Shown here piece by piece: positions 1 to 12,060 of a stretch of DNA of 64,000 nt (positions are counted from its first letter, which is position 1; the number at the start of each line of letters is the position of its first letter). The position numbers were made by a program, and so were the translations under genes. This DNA comes from Eopsaltria australis. Its lineage: Eukaryota > Chordata > Aves > Passeriformes > Petroicidae. Where the stretch lies: assembly GCA_034509425.1 (NCBI GenBank), contig JAVTVJ010000826.1, forward strand, positions 124,001 through 188,000. The letters are read 5' to 3'. The notes below the pieces were generated by a model. The model was not told the origin of the DNA, made no database searches, and worked only from the letters and a program-made list of their open reading frames with translations.

Positions 1-2072
1 ACATGGCTAATCCAGCACCCACCCAAGCAGACTACAGAGAACTGAAAGTTCACTGCAGGCAAACTGAGAAATGACACACAGGGTAAAGGGATGCAGTGGT
101 TCACTTGAGAGAAATGGTTGTGCATGAAGAGTGGTGGAGAGGATGGTGATGCTCACATCCTACAGTGTGGGGTCATGTGAAATGCTGCATAAAATTCCAG
201 CTTTAGGTTTTGTCACTAGTTATTTAGGATGCAATCTGTCCTGTTCAAAAGACAGATTCCCTGAAACAGTGAACAATGAGCAGACTTCATGAGAGAATGC
301 ATTAGAGACAGAGGAGCTGTTCTATCTACCTCTTAATTTTAGGAGTCTCTATGAAACCAAGAAAAGGAGTTTTAAATCCTGCCCTGCCCTAAATCACAGC
401 TGTCTCTTCTGAGTTGTGCTGTCATGCTTTGCATACTAAGGTATTGTTTGGTGCAACCAAATCAAGCCTATTGTCTAGTTATTCTTTCTAATAGTGTTCA
501 TTTTTTTCCAATGCAATAAAAATAACAGCAGACATGAAGACAGTGATGTTGTTGTGTAGCAGCAATTTTGCAGTAATGCATAAATTTAAAAACCCTAATT
601 CCTGCTCAGTAATTTCCAGCTCAGGATGTGTGTGGTAGTATTCCCAGGCACAAAGTTCATCTGTGGTTTCCTTAATAAAAATATGAACTGCTGTTTATGC
701 AGAGAAACTTGAGGGAACTCCTAGGTTGTGAGGCTGCAAGAACCCAATCCTCTTTAAAATGCAGGGGAGGGTGGGTGCCTAAGTCCCTCAGGGTCTCTTG
801 CTCTGAGAGGCACCCATAGCCCATGGATTAATCCCCTCTCCACATCCTGGCAGGGCAGAGGGCCTGAGCAGAGTGTGATGGTCATATATCCCTGCTTGAA
901 AGAACGCTTATTGCAGCCAGATAAAGAATATTCCTTTGGCCCTGACTCAGATGGAATTGAAAAGTATGATTTTTCTTGGAAGAAAACTGAATCCCTTAAC
1001 TGTTTTCTCCTGCCACCACAGCACAGCTACTGATTTACAGCAGCATGAGGTCTGCTTTTCCATCTACATGATATTTGGAGAAAGCTTATGGCAACATAAC
1101 GTGTAAATGAGTAAAAGCAGAGTGTGTTTGCTTTTCCTTCCTGCTTGTCTGTACAAAGATGATCTTGACAGTATCTGTTTTGTGTTGAATGCTGCACACC
1201 AGGGGTTCTTTACACTGACGTTTGCACTGCAGGTGACAGCTCCTATTTGCCTACTGGGAATAAACCTTACAGCTTGCACCATCTGGGAACAAGAAAACAC
1301 AGCAAATCCAGTCTCCCCTGGAGTAAAGCAGGCACATGAATTGATGCCATCAGCACACTGGATGTTTACCAGGGGAAGCCAACTTTGAAACCTGGATGAC
1401 TCTCCTGAAAAATTGTGCCAGGGAGATGCTGTGAATGAATGTATTTGGGTAATCTAACCTTACCTCTTCCCTAGCTGGCACAGGATTTTTTTTTCCTGGG
1501 CTGCTCTCAAGATTTCTGTGCCTTCCCAGTAATGTGTTTGGGCTCCCCAGAGTGAGGTGTGGGTCAGGATCTTGTCAAGCCAATTCTCTGATTTTGTATT
1601 TTCCCCAATCCACTGCTCATTTCTGTAATTACACGTTTAGCCCCAGGTGTCAGAGATAAGGGATATAGCAACACCAACAACAGAAAACTATTAATGAGCT
1701 TCAGCATCAATGACTATTCATTTATTCTGTTGTGGGGTTTGTTTGTTTGTTTGTTTTTCTCCCCAAAGCTCTGCTACCTGTCTGGTATTTACCCATTTCT
1801 TTCCTTTCCATGCCAGTGGTCAGGGCCTGACAACATGCTCTGCTGATCAGAGCAAACAGCTTTTGAATTTTTACATGTTTCCAATTTGAAGCATTCCTAA
1901 CTTTCACAGGCCAAGGATTATAAGGCTGCCTTTCAACTACTTGTAATTTATTACTTCTTTCATGAAAGGATTAAATGCATTAGCTACAAGCCCAGCCTTG
2001 CATTCAGTATAGCCCCAAACCTCTATCAACTGTAATGTGCATTTTTGCAAACATTCTTTTCATGCAATGTGT
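1..2072. other. Non-coding stretch, no gene recognised
   Basis: I see no gene here. The longest ATG-started frame is 93 codons (1107-1388, plus), with no recognisable domain and an overlapping frame of similar length on the other strand. The sequence is AT-rich with a few moderately GC-richer patches (about 760-870). The only structured element is the short TTTG repeat near 1738. It ends at the antisense CR1 terminus. Confidence 0.6.
1738..1758. repeat. (TTTG)n short microsatellite
   Basis: Four TTTG units are followed by a run of five T. It is too short to be called a strong microsatellite, and no retroelement body is attached to it, so it is probably simple low-complexity sequence. Confidence 0.6.
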
Positions 2073-2332
2073 CACAGAATCACAGAATATTTCGAGTGTG
2101 AAAGGACCCACAAGAATCATCAAGTCTGACTCATAGCCCTGGACAGGACATCCCCAAAAGTCACACCCTGTGCCTGAAAGCATTGTCCAGATGCTCCTTG
2201 AACTCTGTCAGGCTCAGTGCTGTGACCACTTCCCTGGGGAGCCTGTTCCAGCATCCAATCAACCTCTGGATGAAAAACCTTTTTCTGATACCCAGCCTAA
2301 ACCTCCCCTGACACAACACAATGTGGTTTTAT
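2073..2332 (-). mobile_element. CR1 LINE 3' fragment, antisense
   Basis: The plus strand begins with TCACAGAATCACAGAAT, the reverse complement of the ATTCTGTGATTCTGTGA-type terminus that closes CR1 elements, so the element's sense strand is minus. Read from 2332 down to 2073 it gives the characteristic CR1 ORF2 tail: a block that corresponds to 'W-N/E-R-L/A-P' (here GGAACAGGCTCCCCAGGG), then the 3' UTR with the GACAGGGTGTGA-like stretch and the terminal repeat. It is strongly 5'-truncated (about 260 bases of an element of about 4.5 kb), the normal fate of CR1 insertions. The reading frame is not intact. A plus-strand frame at 2170-2397 is only the antisense shadow of this element. The 2332 boundary is approximate; identity to the family is clear. 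Confidence 0.93.
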
Positions 2333-5300
2333 GGGTCTGTGGAATAGCACTTAGGTATTTCACCAGAATTCAATTTAACCATACATTTAGAGAATAAAGC
2401 ATGGCCATACACCAGAATGTTGTTATTCTTCACAGATACTTTGAAATCTGGTGCAGCATATGTTTGTCTCCAGTGAAAGCCCTTCTGAAACAAGCAAAAG
2501 CATGCAGTGATCTGGTGCTAACCTTAGAGATATTAAACCCTTTATCCCAACATATCATATAATTGCATAAGCACATATAATTAATTAAGTGTATTTTAGT
2601 GATGGAGAAGATTATTATTGCTCTAGATAGATTATATCTAGATAATTTCTTTCACTCTTACACGGTAAAAGTTTTCTGCATGGAGTCTGTGTTCCCTCAG
2701 TGTCCACTCATCTGTACATAACTTTGTTTGCTAGATTAAAAGACAAAATAAAACCAAACAAATAAAAAACCCCCAAACCGCAGCACACAAACAAATAACC
2801 CCCATAAAATTACAATCACATTTCTCTGCTTTTTCTCAGTGTTTCAGTCAGCTGACAATTTTTATTTCCTCAGACAAGGCAAGTCCCTTTAGCAGTTTGA
2901 TTGTCATTCTCAGTCATATTTCTCCTATTTCAATTTTCAATTACATTTCTGACTTTTTCTGTACTATTTCTACTTGTTTAAACTTTCATCTTAAAGCAGA
3001 GGCACTCTAACAAGACACAATAACCCCAGAACAGTAAACATGACAAATAGAGAGAAAATGCAAGCTTTCCACCCACTTTCCTTGGTTTCCATTATACTCT
3101 TTTTTGATAGGCATGAATCAGGTTGAGATCATGATCAGCTATATGTCTACAGTGCCAACTCTCCATTGTCATGGTCACTGCAGCCCAGGAAGCATTCAAA
3201 TATTTTAAATTCATTGCCTGCATTGTTATAATTGGGTATATGCATTTTTGTTGTAGGTAATAAGGACCCTGTTAATCAGTTTCTTCATTATTCTTCATTT
3301 TCATATGATTTACTGTGTGAAGGTATTTAGGAATTGGGTGTTTTCAAGACTGTTGATAAAAGTATTGGATGGTAATTTAGTCTGAACCATAAAAATTATC
3401 TGGAAACACACCCACTTGATAAACCCTCACTGAGGAGTGTATGTGGAGATTTAACCACTAACAAGGTTTTAATCCTCATAATCTGTCATATGTTGATTTT
3501 ATAATGTGCCCATTTCATAGAATGTGTGATAACAGTCAAATACCCTGTACAATGTATATTGCATCATTTACCTTTATCAGTGGGAATGTGCAATCTCATT
3601 AAAGATACTTTGACAAGAATTGTTTTCATAAACCCACATTCACTGACTTAATGACATTACCCTGCTTTGGATTTTGAGCAGTAAAGCCCTATATCAGCTA
3701 TGCTATTATTTTGCCCTATGTCAATGTCAAGTTGTCAGGAATAAAATTACCAGATTGTCCCACTTACCCGTTTAAAATATTGGCACAGTGTTAATATTTT
3801 CCAGTTCTCTGGAATACTGTAATATGCCAAGACTCATGCAATCAAAATGCTGTTACTGTTGTCGTTAAAAGCAAAACAAACACCATTACCCAGAGATTTC
3901 CTCACTTTGGTCTTATAAAACCCTGAAACTTTATTCTAACCTAGTACTAAATTAACCCTCCAGAACTGCCTTCTGTCTGCAGGTATTCTCAGACTGGAAA
4001 GTACAGTTTATACCACTTTTATTGATTTATACCATTATTAAGATTTTTTGAAAATTAAATATATAATTAATTCTGCCAATTCACACCCACAACAATTAGT
4101 CTAATATAGGGATTTGACCATAAAAATTAATACCACTTTTCTATGTTCAGAAAAAAAAAATATAAGCCCAGATATTCCTAAAAATACTTCTAACACACCA
4201 GCTGGATCTAAGAAGTATGTTACATACAATCCTCACCACTCTCCTAATTTTTTCAACCAGATTATCTAAAGCCATTGGAACACACTATTCCCTTTTTGTC
4301 TGTGGCAAAAGGTGTTACCTTTCACAGAAAACCTTGCTTGATTACAGAGAAATGTTGCACACCCAGTACTCATCAAACAGCATGAAGCTGGCACATGATT
4401 ATCACATGTAAGTGGGAAAGCCTCATTGGCTTCCTTGACTAATGAGATAAAAAAGCAACAAAAAGATTAGACTTTATATCTTATGTGGTACCAAGCACAA
4501 GACCTCAGCAGGCTGCAGCTGTGGATTCCTGCAGGTTCCTGTAGAAATCCATTGTGCAGGCAGTCCCACCTGAGCTGGCTGCCAGTGGTAGGGAGGAGTT
4601 ACCTCATTCCAGTGAGCTCTTGCCATATCCGTGGGATGAACTGCACCCTGGAACACTTTGTGCCCTCTCCTCAGGTGAGCAGGAGCTTCTCTGTGCTGCA
4701 CATGCACCTTGAAGATGTCAAGAGTTAGAGTGGAGGATTCCAGCGTGGGTGCCCAATTCCAGTATTGTCAGGGTGAGCAGTGCTCAGTATACGATGCTCA
4801 TGGTACAAAACAGGGATGTTGGCACTGTTAGCACCAATTTCAGGTTTAGGAACAATGGACCTATTTAGAACTTGCAAGGAATGCATTAAAGTACCTGTCC
4901 ATAATAACTTCCCAAATCAGACTACATTGAAGTTGTCTTTTTCTGTGGCTTCAGCAACATTTTCTGAGAGGAAGAAGGAGCCACACAAATGAACTCAGAA
5001 ACTCCAGTGCTTACATTTTCTGTGTGTTTACTTTAGAGTTACCACCATTCCTTCTTCTAAGGTTTGCATCCCTCTCTGAGGGTTGTTCACCTGCCGTATA
5101 GAACAAGATCCTCTGGATTTTATGTTCATATTTAACAGCAGAGCAGTCAAAAATTAAATACAGTTATGCATCTACAGGTCTCTAATTTAGATTTGCCCCA
5201 TATTCTTCAAAAGAGAAGATAATAGCTTGGATGTATCCAATGACTTCTCAGAATAAATTTTTTATCATTTATGTCTTTGTTGTTTTATTCAAAAGCTTTT

Positions 5301-8300
5301 AAAACATCTAATGAACTTGAGATGGTTTTATTTCCTTAAGTGATACCGTGAAAATTAAGGTTTGCAAATATTTTCATCCTCTGTGTTTCTTAAATGACAT
5401 CAGTCTTACTTTAAAAAGAAACAGGGCTGCAAATGATTTCGAGTGTAAAATCAAATCAGTGATTAAACTTTTCAAGTGAGTCTTATTCATTCAAAAAATA
5501 TTTGTACAGTCCCTATTCACAAGCTTGCTTTGTTATTTTTTAAGCTATCTAAAAATAATGTTTGATTCCTGGTATGTTTATTTAATATAACAGACATATT
5601 TCTAGCCTCACCTGCCTGCACAGGATTTTTCTTTCTATTCACTTCAGACCTTTCTGTGCAAAAAAGCTAATGACTTGTCTGTCTTCATTCATTTAAAGAA
5701 TTTGTGTTAGTCAGCTCTGCAGAGGAAGGAAGTGTTTTCTAGTAATTGAGGACTGGATCCAAACCCAGCTAAAATGAAGAGGAGAGTCAGTTCAGGAATT
5801 TTTTGGTGGAATGTTTTCATCAGGAAATTCCAATTCATTAATGCTTTTCAAAGGACCATGCTGGTTTTGATAAAAACTTCATTAGGAAAATCTTCTCATA
5901 TGCAGTGCACAATTTTTGGTCAAAACCAGAAACAGACATGCTTGGATCCAAGCTACCAAGATGCCAGTGGCAAGAGCAAACACCCCTTTGCAAGAACCAG
6001 ATTGAAACTCTTCTTTTGCAGCAGTCAGGGCAGACACTGAAGCTTGAATTTCTCTCCTCCTTCAGGAAGGCACACGGGTCAGCAGCTCCTTGCTGCTCCT
6101 TACTTTCCTTATAGTGTGAAGTGGATTACAGCCAACATCTCTAATCTCTGAGGAGAAAGAACCACAATTTTTCCTTGCTTCAGAAGAGTTGGTCCTTCCT
6201 CTGTATCTGGCTCACATTTTAGTTTTGGTACTCATTGGCAAATCCCTGATCTACCAGATCCAGGTCTAGGTTTTGTCTAGATCTGGAGCTGCTGCTGTGA
6301 CTTTGTGTATTTCTATTTGAAAATTATTTTAATTTCATCATTTTCAGCATATAAAATCACATCATAAGGAAGGAGTTTCCTTTAAAATATTCCCTCTGGT
6401 GCATTGTCCTTTAGTCTATCCATCAATACCTCATCATTTTTACAGAGAGGTTTGGAGGGTGAGATTTTAAAAAAAGCACCCAAGAAGTTCACTGAGTGCA
6501 ACTCAGCAATGGAAAAGCAATAGTTCATAGGAGGAAATGTGAGAGCAGCATCAAGTGTGGGAGGAAAAGGGCACAGAGAAGGAATATTCAGATCAGAATT
6601 CATGGGTGAATGTGTTAACAGAAGCACTAACACAGTATAGGAAACAAGTCTGAATATAATGAAATGTGCCAGAACGGGCAGGGATTTTTCACAACATAAA
6701 AGTAGACTATTTTCCTATGATTATCCTCATATAGATGTTTTAATTTCTAAACAAATTAGGCCACCAAAAAAGTCAGTTTCTAGTAAAGATTTCATGGTAC
6801 CTTTCCTTTGTCCTTCTTTAGCTCCCTCTCACAAGATTTTTGTCTTCACCCTGTAAATTTGCAGGCTTAGAAGGCTTGTTTAAACATGCTCTCGACCACT
6901 TCACAAGCCTGCCTATCAAAGGCTCCATTTTGCAGTTGACATCTGCCAGAAACTTCAGGTGTCCCCTGTGACTGATTTGATGGAAGTGCAGATGAGGGGG
7001 ATTTGCTCACAAAGGCTGGACACAAACCTTGGCATAACTCAGTGCTCATTGGGAACACTGGGGCTTTGTTCAGAAGTTAAGCCTTACCTCTTTAAAACAG
7101 GGCTGTTGACTTTTCCTTTTCTTACAGACATCTTTTCTGAAGTTCCTTCAAAGCAGCACAGAGACAGGAATTGGTATTTCTTTTTTGTATTTGCTTCAAA
7201 GATCTCATTAACCTTATGAAGTTACAATGTTGAGTCTGCAACATAATGGTAAGATCCCTTGTAATTCTGCCTTACAATTAAGCTCTCCCTCAGCAGATTC
7301 TCCCAACCCCCAAGGGCTGTGCTCAGGGAAATCTTAACAATCAGGAGAGTGGAGCAGGTCTCTGTGTGACATTGAAGTGGAGTGAAGGAGCTTAACACAA
7401 AGCAAAAGGTAAAGCAAAGTAGATGAGAGACTGGCAGATGAATGAAGGGCTGAACCACTGGTTTTGGGAACCCTTAGGGCTTTCTTAGTTTGTTTGGAAT
7501 CTCTGCTGATCAACATTTTTCTGGCTTCTGTCTGTTCTGCTGTCTGATAGGTGGCAGACAGTTTCAGACAAACCAAGCCCAGAGCAGAGTGTTTAGGTCA
7601 GGTTTAGATTGAATGTATTTATGCCAAATTGCATCAGTCCAGCGCAACACCCTACTGACCTTTCAGAAAACAAATCCAAAATGTAGAGAAAGCATTGTCT
7701 TAAACCTGCCAATTCTTTTACATACAAGTTAATTTATGGTTTTCCTATTAATTTACTGAGCTTGAATTTGCATAAGGCTAGATGTTTTAATTATTACAAA
7801 ATCCTTTCCATCAGCATCCAGACATGCAACTTGCTGTGCTTAGAGCCCTTCAGACCATTGCATCAGTCCTGTGGTTTTACACTATAACACTTCCCTTTTG
7901 CCCCATTGCTGGCTTTCCCTTCTCTACAAATCTAACAGAAGCTGACCATTTTCAATTTTAAGGTCTTCTAGAGGTTTCCAGATTGATTTCTCTTTATTAC
8001 CTAAATGGTAGCTCTGGGCCCATCCAGTGCTGTTTCTTCCTACTTGCTTTCAACATGGACCTCATTGGTTCTTCTCAATTTCCATGAACCCCAACTGATG
8101 GCCAAGCTTATTTCAAACACAATGCTTTATGACATTAGAACAACTTCTGGTGCAGTAGGTTGTCTGAGAACCGAATATCCAAATCCTTTCCTGCCACATG
8201 ACTGAAGGTTCAGCTATTGCAACAACTGACTTCAGAACAATTCATATGCCCTGCAGCATTTCTTTCTCAGAGTGGACAAGTAAAAACGAAACTGGATCAG

Positions 8301-9152
8301 GCAGATCACTGAATGAATGGTTCAGGTGGCCCAGACAGATCCTGTAAGCCTTAGGTCACTTATTGACTCTCACTTTATTTTCTGCCTGTAGAGCACTTAC
8401 TACAGTGGAGATGTGTTTTGTGATGGCAATGGAATCTTATGAAAATAAAAACCATCACACTATAAAACCTTCTTATGTCACATTGTCTTTCCAAACCTTG
8501 TGCCAGAGCTCTCCAGAAGTAGCAGAAATGCTAATTTGTACCTTTGCAGCTGTAATTGCTTACTAAAGGTCAAAAAAGCTCTTTATATATAAAGTTTCTG
8601 GGCCATATAAGCTCAGCTATCCTAATTTTTTTTTTTTTAAAAACCCTCAATTTTAAGAATTACAAGCTTTCATGTTATCCAATATTATCTGCTAAAAATT
8701 TAGAAGTTCTTTGTGTGCTTTTCATTAACACTCCCACCATGGTAAATGGAGTGGGCTGCTCATCTCTAACCAGCAGTTGTTCACATTTCAGCATTGGTGG
8801 GATAAATGTCTCTAAACATGCCAATACTACTCTACTGACTTTTAACAATTAACTTGAACAAAGTGTTGAGATGAAGTCTGGTAAAGCAGTGTCCTTATGC
8901 AGTGTGACCAATACAAGCAAGTGCTTTTACAGTAGGAGCATCCCAAGAACCAGAGTTAAAGGCAGTTGGAGATACTCCAAATTCTGTTACCTGAGCAAGT
9001 CTGAGCTTCCCCATTTTTATAATAATAGTATCATTTGTAAACCCACATTTTCACTTTCAATGTGACTAGAAATGTTTATAAAACATTCACCAGTAATAAA
9101 AATATACGTGTGAGCGTAATACTTTTATATACTTGTCCCACTGTAAAGTACA
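2333..9152. other. Non-coding stretch, no gene recognised
   Basis: About 6.8 kb with no gene or clear interspersed repeat. The block at 4480-4730 is GC-richer than its surroundings and is open in two overlapping frames on opposite strands (77 and 81 codons), but neither resembles a known protein. A small inverted repeat lies at 2622-2642 (8-base arms TCTAGATA). 2740-2810 is an A/C-rich low-complexity patch. The other short frames (up to 98 codons) look random. Confidence 0.55.
8626..8638. repeat. Poly-T run
   Basis: Thirteen consecutive T, followed directly by an A-rich run. It could be simple slippage or the remains of an antisense poly-A tail, but no retrocopy body is visible next to it. 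Confidence 0.6.
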
Positions 9153-9176
9153 ATATATAAATATATAAATATATAA
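9153..9176. repeat. ATATATAA tandem repeat, three copies
   Basis: Three perfect copies of the 8-base unit ATATATAA stand head to tail. This is a short AT microsatellite, likely to vary in length between individuals. Confidence 0.75.
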
Positions 9177-11869
9177 ATGTCTGCAAAGAGCCCAGAAAAT
9201 TTGAAATAGTAGCTGTGACTAGACTGCTTAAACTAAAGTATCATGCCAAATCCAACAGCAAAACATAAACTTAGAATATCCCACCAAGGAAGAACCATTA
9301 TGGTAAGAGTAATCATAGGCCCTTGGAATATCATGTAGATCTGTAAAAAACACATGAAGATGAAATAATGCAATTTCCACTGACTCGTAATTAAAACCAC
9401 TGATGCAGTCACCCTATCCAGACTTTGGGAAACATGAGAGGATTTCTCTGGCTAAACCATACCACTTTAATGCATTAATTTATTATCTTGCATACAGATT
9501 TTGCTGTACTGATGCACATCAGCTAGTGTTATATTAGTAGTGCTCTCTACACAGTTCCTATACCTGGCATAGGTAACAGGGAGCCTTTCCAAAAGATAAT
9601 ATGTCAAGACAAATTTGCCAGTTAAATTATCTGAAAAGGAAATGTACAGTCAGTAGCACTTGGCCTTTCTTATGCTAAATCTTTGACATAATCCCAAACA
9701 CAATAAAACTGTCAGAATATTTCTTCTACTCACTTCTAATAGGACATCTATTAATTAAAACAAGCAATGTGTAATAGGATGCAGAGCTTGCTCAAGTGTG
9801 CTCATGTATTGAATTTCAGAGATGAGAATTCCTCCAGATTTCTGCTTTGCAGTCAAACATTGGGTTTCTAAGTCTTAGATTTTAGTGGGGATGTACAGAA
9901 TTATGGCTTCTCCCCGTACTCCAGAGAGGAATAACTGTACACCAAAGTCAGGTGCAGGTCTTCATTCCACTTTAATTTTTCTTCAAAACTCAGACCATCA
10001 ATCATCCATTCCTCTCTGGCTGGAGCTATGCCACAGAGCCTTCCCAGCTCTCCAGAAGGGCCTCATCTGTGAACCATTTGGTTTATGGTCACAAACTCAA
10101 TTCTGGTAGAAAAGGTAACTTTTATCATACAGCTACCCCTCCCCAGATGAGTTCTTTAGATCATTGTAGAATTAGAGAGGACTTTATAAATAAAATGGAT
10201 GATACTAAGAATATATTTTCCATCATCTGAAGAGAAGGGCAAGAAAGTGAACCTGAAATCTTCCCATTTCTTCTCTTTGATCCTCCTCTGAAAGAAGCTG
10301 TTGCCTCAGTCATCCACATTGTCATGAGTGATTGCATTTCTACTGCAGATGCAGAGTTCTTCCCACTTGATTGCACAAGCCAAGAGGGCTGTAAGTTCAA
10401 GTGTTGGTTTCCTGAAGATCCTTTGTCCAATATTTTTTTGGCTTGGAGTGCAAAACCGTGAAATTCAGAAAACTAATTGTTTCCTTTTGTCCTGTTTTTG
10501 TGTCTCCCTCTGTCTCCCTAAATTTACAGTCACAGTTTCTCTTTTAATAGAGATTGATTCACAGTATTTAATATTTGTCACTATTGGTCATGATACACTC
10601 AAGCTGTTTGCTATCTGAATTTTATTGAACAAAAATAGGTATTTTATGGTAGAAGAACTTTCTTTCTTCACCTATAAAGCAATGCACAGTATCCTTAGTG
10701 CTGAAACTCCTAAATCAAATTATGTTTAGCTCCATAATTAAAGTGGCTCCATTTTTTCTGTTGGTCAAATGCAGATGGTTAAATGGTTTTTTGAATATGA
10801 ACCATAGTGTTTCACCTTACAATTAACTCAGTGGTCAAGAAGATAATTATCTTAACTTTAGTGAAGTTTAATCATTATCAGAACTGTTTCAAGTAACTAG
10901 ATTCCATTAAATCCTGAAAGAAAACCCTCACAAGAGCTGATGACCTCAGTATAGTGAAGAGGTATTTAAGATTTTTTTCCCCTAATAAATGTATCTGCAG
11001 ACTTAGGCAGTCTAAACTCTTACAGGCTATTGCCACAGTAGGCAAAGAAAGACCTAAACTCAAATCCATTCCCCCACAGAAGTCTAAACTAGTTACTCTT
11101 TTTTTGTATTTGTATTTGCAAATATCTTTTAAACCAAAGACAAAACTATTCTAGCTGAGATTAAAGCTACAGTGGAAGTATTTCACATTTAAACATCTCT
11201 TCTTACCCTCATCACTCAGGGTAGAGGAAAATCTATATATTTTGATTTTTTCACTTGATTCTTCATAAAGCATCAGTGAACATAACTGAGGTTTAGAGTG
11301 GCTTTATTTTTGATGTTTCTTGCTTTTGGGCTTCACCTTTTGTGTCTTTCCTGAGCTTCATCTTGTATAAAAAAGGCAACACCGGAGGTATATAAACTGA
11401 AACACATTGTGCTGCCTAATCTGTTGGTTTTCCCTGCTGTACCATGGCATCCTCCCTGTTTCTCTTCCTCTTTGGTGTTACAGTAAGGCTAGATCCAAAA
11501 AGAGCTTAGATTTGCTCTCGGAATGGAATCCAGATTGCTGTGCTAGGTGCCAAGGTTTTCTTTGCAACAGTAAGAAGAAAGAAAAAGATTATGCTAAGCT
11601 TCAGAAAAGTAACCCAGCCAGTCCCCTGAGCAAAGCTAGTTGATTGGGAGATCTAGGCAACAGGAAACATATTAGAAATACAAGCAGTATGTTGTCTGAA
11701 ATATTACCTCTCTCTGGAGCTTAAGTGCATTACTCCCAAGTTCTGTGGTTGCATATTTAGTAGTAAGCAAAATAAGCCACAAACCATTCAGTGATCCTAG
11801 GATTAGCTGGCATATGACATTTCAGCTAAACCCTCTTCCCCACCACAAAAGAGTAGCCACAACAATAGG

Positions 11870-12060
11870 ATCTGTTTGCCTGTGCTGACTCCTGAGTCAG
11901 ATCTGGGCATTGCTTTCAAGAGTGTTCCTTGGCCTGGGCCAAGAGTTCTGCTGCTCCTGCCAGGGATTATTTGGCTGTGTAGGTTATTGTGTGACAGCTC
12001 ATGGGCACATGCCTTGGCTTTGTCACATTCTCTAATGCAGATATAAGTTGTAAGGTATCT
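11870..12060. promoter_or_regulatory. Candidate regulatory block with two palindromes
   Basis: Two 16-base palindromes of identical design (7-base arms, 2-base spacer) lie 27 bases apart. 11885-11900 has arms CTGACTC/GAGTCAG and contains a perfect AP-1 type TGAGTCA at 11893-11899. 11928-11943 has arms CTTGGCC/GGCCAAG and contains TTGGC and GCCAA half-sites as in nuclear factor I sites, although the spacer is 4 rather than the usual 5. A TGACAG motif, as bound by TALE homeodomain proteins, follows near 11992. That motifs of these kinds mark enhancers is established knowledge; that this block is one is my inference. Confidence 0.2.

Noticed and set aside
4474..4728. Overlapping frames of 77 and 81 codons on opposite strands in a GC-richer patch
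   Set aside because: Opposite-strand openness over the same bases indicates few stop codons by composition, not coding. Neither peptide is recognisable.
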